Below are positions 60,291 through 64,000 of a DNA stretch of 64,000 bases, in pieces. The stretch is from DASRAP01 sp964503275 (GTDB lineage: Bacteria > Gemmatimonadota > Gemmatimonadetes > Gemmatimonadales > Gemmatimonadaceae). The stretch covers positions 10,279-74,278 of the forward strand of contig CAZCZO010000015.1 in assembly GCA_964503275.1 (NCBI GenBank), read 5' to 3'. Under the pieces are notes generated by a model. The model saw only the letters and a program-made list of their open reading frames with translations. It did not search any database and had not been told where the DNA came from. The position numbers and the translations under genes were made by a program. Position 1 is the first letter of the stretch. The number at the start of each line of letters is the position of its first letter.

Positions 60291-62474
60291 TCAGTTCCCT
60301 CCCGTCGCTGCGACATCGCGCCGCAGGTCCGTGCCCAGTCGCTGCAGGTACGCGACGACCGCCATGATCTCCTTGTCCTCGAGCCCATCGGGCCCGCCCG
60401 CCGCGAGCACGCGTGCCGCGATCTCGCGCGCCTGGGCCCGAGCCATGCCGGGCGCCTGGCCGTTCTTGACCGCGTCGCCGTAAGGCACGCCGAGCATCGC
60501 CATCGCGTCCACACGCCGCTGGATGCCGTCGAAGTCCAGCGCCGCCGTCAGCAGGTGCGGGTAGGCCGGCATGATGGACTGCTGTACGATCTCCTTGGGG
60601 TCGTTCATATGCCGCACGTGCCACAGGTCAGGGTACTTCCCGCCTTGGCGCGCGAGATCGGGACCGATGCGCCGCGACCCCCACAGGAACGGATGATCGT
60701 ACACCGATTCGCCGGGCTTGGAGTAGTCGCCGTAGCGCTCGGTCTCGTGCCGGAACGGGCGGATCATCTGCGAATGACAATTGAAGCAGCCCTCGCGGAT
60801 GTAGATGTCGCGACCGGCGAGCTCCAACGGCGTGTACGGCTGCACCGACGCGATGGTCGGGATGTTCGACTTCACGAGGAAGGTCGGCAGGATCTCGAAC
60901 AGCGAGGCGACCACCACCGCCACCGTGGTCATGACGGTGAAGGTCACCGGCAACCGCTCCCAGCGCCGGTGCCAACCCGCGCTCACGAAGCGCGCGAAGG
61001 CCCCGGCCGGCTGCGGCGTCTCGTGCCCCTCGTACACCGGCGACAGCGGGGCCGCCTGGATCTGCGGCTCCTCATAGCGCGCCGGACGCATCTGCCAGGT
61101 CTTGAAGATGTTCCAGCCGAAGAGGCCCATGCCCACCAAGTACATCGTCCCGCCCACCACGCGCACCCAGTACATGGGCATCAAGCGCAGGGTGGTCTCG
61201 ACGAAGTCCGGGAACGCCAGGCGGCCGGTCTCGTCGAAGGCACGCCACATCAACCCCTGCGTGATGCCCGCCGAGTAGATGGCGGTGACATAGAGGAGGA
61301 TGCCGAAGGTCGCGATCCAGAAGTGCAGCTCCATCGCCTTCGTACTGTACACCGCCTTGGTCTGGAACACGCGCGGCAGCAACCAGTAGATCATCCCGAA
61401 CGTGATGAAGCCGTTCCAGCCCAGCGCGCCCGTGTGCACGTGCGCGATGATCCAGTCCGTGTAGTGCGCGAGGGCGTTCACGCTCTTGATGGAGAGCATC
61501 GGCCCCTCGAACGTGGACATGCCGTAGGCCGTCACGCCGACCACGAAGAACTTGAGGATGGGATCGTTGGTGACCTTGTGCCACGCACCGCGCAGCGTCA
61601 GCAGGCCGTTCACCATGCCGCCCCAGCTCGGCATCCACAGCATCACCGAGAAGAGCATGCCCAGCGTGCTCGCCCACTCCGGCAGCGCCGTGTAGTGGAG
61701 GTGGTGCGGGCCGGCCCAGATGTACAGGAACACCAGCGACCAGAAGTGCAGGATGCTCAGCTTGTACGAGAACACCGGCCGCTCGGCGGCCTTCGGCATG
61801 AAGTAGTACATCAGGCCGAGGAAGGGCGTCGTCAGGAAGAACGCGACGGCGTTGTGCCCGTACCACCACTGCATGAACGCGTCCTGCACGCCGGCGTAGA
61901 TCGAGTACGACTTGAACAGCCCTGCCGGGATGGAGAGGTTGTTGAAGATGTGCAGGATCGCGACCGTGATGATCGAGGCGATGTAGAACCAGATCGCGAC
62001 GTACAGATGCCGCTCGCGGCGCCGGGCGATGGTGCCGAAGAAGTTGATCGCGAAGGCCACCCACACCACCGCGATCGCGAGGTCGATCGGCCACTCCAGC
62101 TCGGCGTACTCCTTGGCCTGCGTGAAACCCATCGGCAGGGTGATGGCCGCCGCGACGATGATCGCCTGCCAGCCCCAGAAATGGAACCGGCTCAGCGCGT
62201 CCGAGAACATGCGCGCCTTGAGCAGCCGCTGCGTGGAGTAGTAGGCCCCGAGGAAGAACGCGTTGCCCGCGAAGGCGAAGATCACCGCGTTGGTGTGGAG
62301 CGGCCGAAGCCGGCCGAAGGTCAGATACGGCGCGAGGTTCAGCGAGGGGACACCGAGCTGGATGGCGATGATCAGGCCGACCAGCATCCCGATGAAGCCC
62401 CACACGAAGGTGGCCACCAGGAATTTCCTGACGATGTCGTCGTCGTACGTGAACGTATCCAGCCGTGCGGTCAT
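60291..62474 (-). CDS. ccoNO: Fused cbb3 oxidase subunits I and II (CcoN-CcoO)
   Basis: 727 residues from the ATG at 62474, with GGAG 6 nt upstream. Residues about 1-480 are CcoN: twelve helices and haem/CuB histidines in RPLHTNAVIFAF, QWWYGHNAVAFFLTTPFLG, WAGPHHLHYTALPEW and DWIIAHVHTGALGWN. A short linker leads to CcoO (about 530-727): a membrane helix, EGCFNCHSQMIRPFRHETER (haem c), WGSRRIGPDLARQGGKYP and IMPAYPHLL (Met ligand). In most Proteobacteria these are separate genes; fused forms occur in other phyla. It reduces O2 to water with high affinity and pumps protons. First gene of the cco operon; the ~235-bp gap to the divergent lipoprotein gene should hold its promoter, but I see no clear FNR box. 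Confidence 0.95.
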   Translation of the reverse strand: MTARLDTFTYDDDIVRKFLVATFVWGFIGMLVGLIIAIQLGVPSLNLAPYLTFGRLRPLHTNAVIFAFAGNAFFLGAYYSTQRLLKARMFSDALSRFHFWGWQAIIVAAAITLPMGFTQAKEYAELEWPIDLAIAVVWVAFAINFFGTIARRRERHLYVAIWFYIASIITVAILHIFNNLSIPAGLFKSYSIYAGVQDAFMQWWYGHNAVAFFLTTPFLGLMYYFMPKAAERPVFSYKLSILHFWSLVFLYIWAGPHHLHYTALPEWASTLGMLFSVMLWMPSWGGMVNGLLTLRGAWHKVTNDPILKFFVVGVTAYGMSTFEGPMLSIKSVNALAHYTDWIIAHVHTGALGWNGFITFGMIYWLLPRVFQTKAVYSTKAMELHFWIATFGILLYVTAIYSAGITQGLMWRAFDETGRLAFPDFVETTLRLMPMYWVRVVGGTMYLVGMGLFGWNIFKTWQMRPARYEEPQIQAAPLSPVYEGHETPQPAGAFARFVSAGWHRRWERLPVTFTVMTTVAVVVASLFEILPTFLVKSNIPTIASVQPYTPLELAGRDIYIREGCFNCHSQMIRPFRHETERYGDYSKPGESVYDHPFLWGSRRIGPDLARQGGKYPDLWHVRHMNDPKEIVQQSIMPAYPHLLTAALDFDGIQRRVDAMAMLGVPYGDAVKNGQAPGMARAQAREIAARVLAAGGPDGLEDKEIMAVVAYLQRLGTDLRRDVAATGGN

Positions 62475-62649
62475 CGGGTCTCCGGGTCCGAAGGAGGGGA
62501 GAGGGGCGTGCCAACCGTCTGCGCTCACCCGAACGGGTGGGGAAAAGTTGACCTTTCTGGTATCGGTCCGCGAGCGCACGACCTTGACCGCGACCCGAAG
62601 AGCGCCCGACAGACCAGCGGGACCGCTCCCTCCCGGTCGGTCCGGCCCA

Positions 62650-62655
62650 TAGACT
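62650..62655 (+). promoter_or_regulatory. Candidate -10 (TAGACT) for the lipoprotein protease
   Basis: TAGACT lies 56 nt before the ATG at 62712 in the 237-bp gap facing ccoNO; the same hexamer precedes the sterol-desaturase gene. Without a -35 the call is tentative. Confidence 0.3.
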
Positions 62656-62711
62656 ACAGGGGTTGTACTGCGGCGTTCGCCGCCCCCCTGTCCCCATCAG
62701 CCCCTGAAGCA

Positions 62712-64000
62712 ATGCGGATGACCTTGTTCCCGCTGGCGGCGGCGAGTCTCGTGCTCGCGTCGTGCAGCAAGGCCCCACAGCCCACACCGGCGCCCACCCC
62801 GGGCGGTGCGGGCGGGCGCGGTGCAGCGGCACCGACTCCGGCGACCGGCGATACGACCGCACGTCCTGGCGGCGGCGGGCCCGGAGGTGCTGGGCCCGGT
62901 GGCGGTGCCGGCGCGGCCGGCGGCGATCCCGCCCCGCGCCCCTTCAACACGGTGATCACCAACCGTGCGACCACCAAGAAGGGCGTCTTCAACGTCCACC
63001 AAGTCGGCCAGACCCTGTACTTCGAGATCCCGGCCGGCGAGCTCGGCAAGGACTTCGTCATCACGACGGTCATCGCCGGCACGACCACCAGCGTGGACAT
63101 CAATGGCACGCTCGGTCCGGACCGCGTGATCCGCTTCGAGCGCCGCGCCAACCGCGTGTACGTGCGCGACGTGCGCTTCAACAACGTCGCCACCGACTCG
63201 GCCCTGCTCGGCAAGCGCGCGATGGATCTCATCACGCAGCACCCGATCATCGCCTCGTTCCCCGTCGCCGCCTACGGCGCCGACAGCGCCCCGGTGCTCG
63301 ACGTCACCCGCATGTTCACGGGCGGCATCCAGGAGTTCACGGCCAACGGCCAGCGCGCGACGGTCGCGGCCGACCGCTCGTACATCGAGCGCTTCGCCGC
63401 GTTCTCGCGCAATGTCAACGTCACGGCGGTGCAGACCTTCACCCCGCAGGCCGCCGCGGGGGCACCCGCGGCCGGTGGCCGCGGCGGCGCGCCGGGCAAC
63501 ACGACCCAGAGCTACACGTTCTCGATCGTCCGCCTGCCCGACGACCCGATGATGCCGCGCCTGCTCGATGCGCGCGTCGGCTACTTCGGCGAGACCAAGC
63601 AGGACTTCGGCTCGCCCGAGCTGCGCGTCACGCAGCGCCGCTACATCGCGCGCTGGCGCCTCGAGTGCTCCGACCAGAAGGTCGGCAACCTCTGCGTGCC
63701 CAAGAAGCCCATCACCTATTACGTCGACCCGGCCACGCCGGGCTGGCTGGTCCCCTGGGTGAAGGCGGGCATCGATGAATGGCAGCAGGCCTTCGAAGAG
63801 GCTGGCTTCCACAAGGGCATCGTCGCAGCCGACGCGCCGAACGACCCGGACTTCTCGGGCGAGGACGCCACGGTCGCGATGGTCCGCTGGCTGCCCAGCG
63901 CCGTCGCCAACGCCGTCGGCCCCTCCACGACCGACCCGCGCACCGGCGAGATCATCGACGCCGACGTCCAGATGTACCACAACATCATGGACCTGCAGCG
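62712..64000 (+). CDS. Lipoprotein zinc metalloprotease with DUF5117/DUF5118-like N-terminal region (runs off the window)
   Basis: The frame is open from the ATG at 62712 to the window end, 429 codons plus two bases. The N-terminus MRMTLFPLAAASLVLASCSK is a lipoprotein signal with lipobox LASC. A Gly/Ala/Pro-rich linker (about residues 20-75) tethers the mature protein. The sequence then has KKGVFNVHQVGQTLYFEIP, TNRATT and VRLPDDPMMPRLLDARVGYF, typical of exported zinc metalloproteases of the DUF5117/DUF5118 group found in Bacteroidota and Gemmatimonadota. The segment ITYYVDPATPGWLVPWVKAG begins the metzincin-like catalytic part; the HExxH helix lies beyond base 64000. Anchored in the outer membrane, it would degrade external or periplasmic protein. 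Confidence 0.85.
   Translation, partial: MRMTLFPLAAASLVLASCSKAPQPTPAPTPGGAGGRGAAAPTPATGDTTARPGGGGPGGAGPGGGAGAAGGDPAPRPFNTVITNRATTKKGVFNVHQVGQTLYFEIPAGELGKDFVITTVIAGTTTSVDINGTLGPDRVIRFERRANRVYVRDVRFNNVATDSALLGKRAMDLITQHPIIASFPVAAYGADSAPVLDVTRMFTGGIQEFTANGQRATVAADRSYIERFAAFSRNVNVTAVQTFTPQAAAGAPAAGGRGGAPGNTTQSYTFSIVRLPDDPMMPRLLDARVGYFGETKQDFGSPELRVTQRRYIARWRLECSDQKVGNLCVPKKPITYYVDPATPGWLVPWVKAGIDEWQQAFEEAGFHKGIVAADAPNDPDFSGEDATVAMVRWLPSAVANAVGPSTTDPRTGEIIDADVQMYHNIMDLQ

Noticed and set aside
62475..62711. FNR- or ArcA-type operator upstream of ccoNO
   Set aside because: I found no TTGAT-N4-ATCAA-like palindrome in the gap. TTGACC occurrences there are single half-sites on the wrong strand or spacing.
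62697..63980. A 427-codon open frame on the minus strand opposite the lipoprotein protease
   Set aside because: The plus-strand frame has a lipobox, family motifs and natural composition; the minus frame is Arg/Gly/Asp-rich with no domain. It is a high-GC shadow.

Overview
This window is a dense, high-GC stretch of a Gram-negative bacterial chromosome. Codons strongly favour G or C at third positions, and GTG starts are frequent. It encodes an outer-membrane beta-barrel, a lipoprotein, Sec and Tat signal peptides and a cbb3 oxidase. The gene content fits Gemmatimonadota: GH57 enzymes beside GlgA and GlgP, a fused CcoNO oxidase subunit, several S9 peptidases, a DUF5117-type protease, and many PAS-type histidine kinases. 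This placement is an inference from gene content, because no rRNA or other phylogenetic marker lies in the window. I see no tRNA, rRNA, insertion sequence, prophage, CRISPR array or origin. No gap without a gene exceeds about 180 bp.

Layout. 1-6803 (minus): a glycogen and alpha-glucan operon, glgP, glgA, then three GH57 enzymes (branching enzyme, an uncharacterised member, and a 4-alpha-glucanotransferase cut by the window edge). Every junction is a 4-base stop/start overlap. 6863-17000: mixed genes, including a cupin, an S9 peptidase, a cysteine-free HemB, a methyltransferase, a Ser/Thr kinase, a bestrophin, an exported amidohydrolase, a small membrane protein and a HEAT-cyclophilin fusion. 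17117-26549 (plus): five consecutive two-component genes, four PAS-type kinases and one stand-alone receiver, with no DNA-binding output domain. 26669-35006 (plus): argG, an exported TPR-glycosidase, a TPR/beta-barrel protein, a Tat-exported class V aminotransferase and a MATE transporter.

35008-39866: a complete serine cluster. serB, an FAD-linked 2-hydroxyacid dehydrogenase and serA lie on the minus strand, and serC diverges from them. The oxidase is most simply read as a D-2-hydroxyglutarate dehydrogenase that recycles the product of SerA. 40016-42929 (plus): a fused ArsR-methyltransferase regulator (SahR-like), ahcY and a truncated haemoglobin. A near-perfect 22-bp palindrome sits on the regulator's own start codon. 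42962-52531: an orphan pilin-like protein, an S9 peptidase, an M20 amidohydrolase, a photolyase/cryptochrome, a sterol-desaturase-family protein, an LTA-synthase-like sulfatase and a SIMPL protein. 52528-62474 (minus): the cbb3 oxidase operon ccoNO-Q-P-G-H-(TauE/SafE)-I-S, followed by an unlisted 34-residue membrane ORF and a sodium:solute symporter. 62712-64000 (plus): the start of a lipoprotein metalloprotease.

Two sequence habits recur. Twelve gene junctions are exact ATGA or GTGA overlaps. Several operon-leading genes have a -10-like hexamer only 5-6 nt before the start codon, which suggests leaderless mRNAs. Promoter, terminator and operator calls were made by eye and need experimental support.
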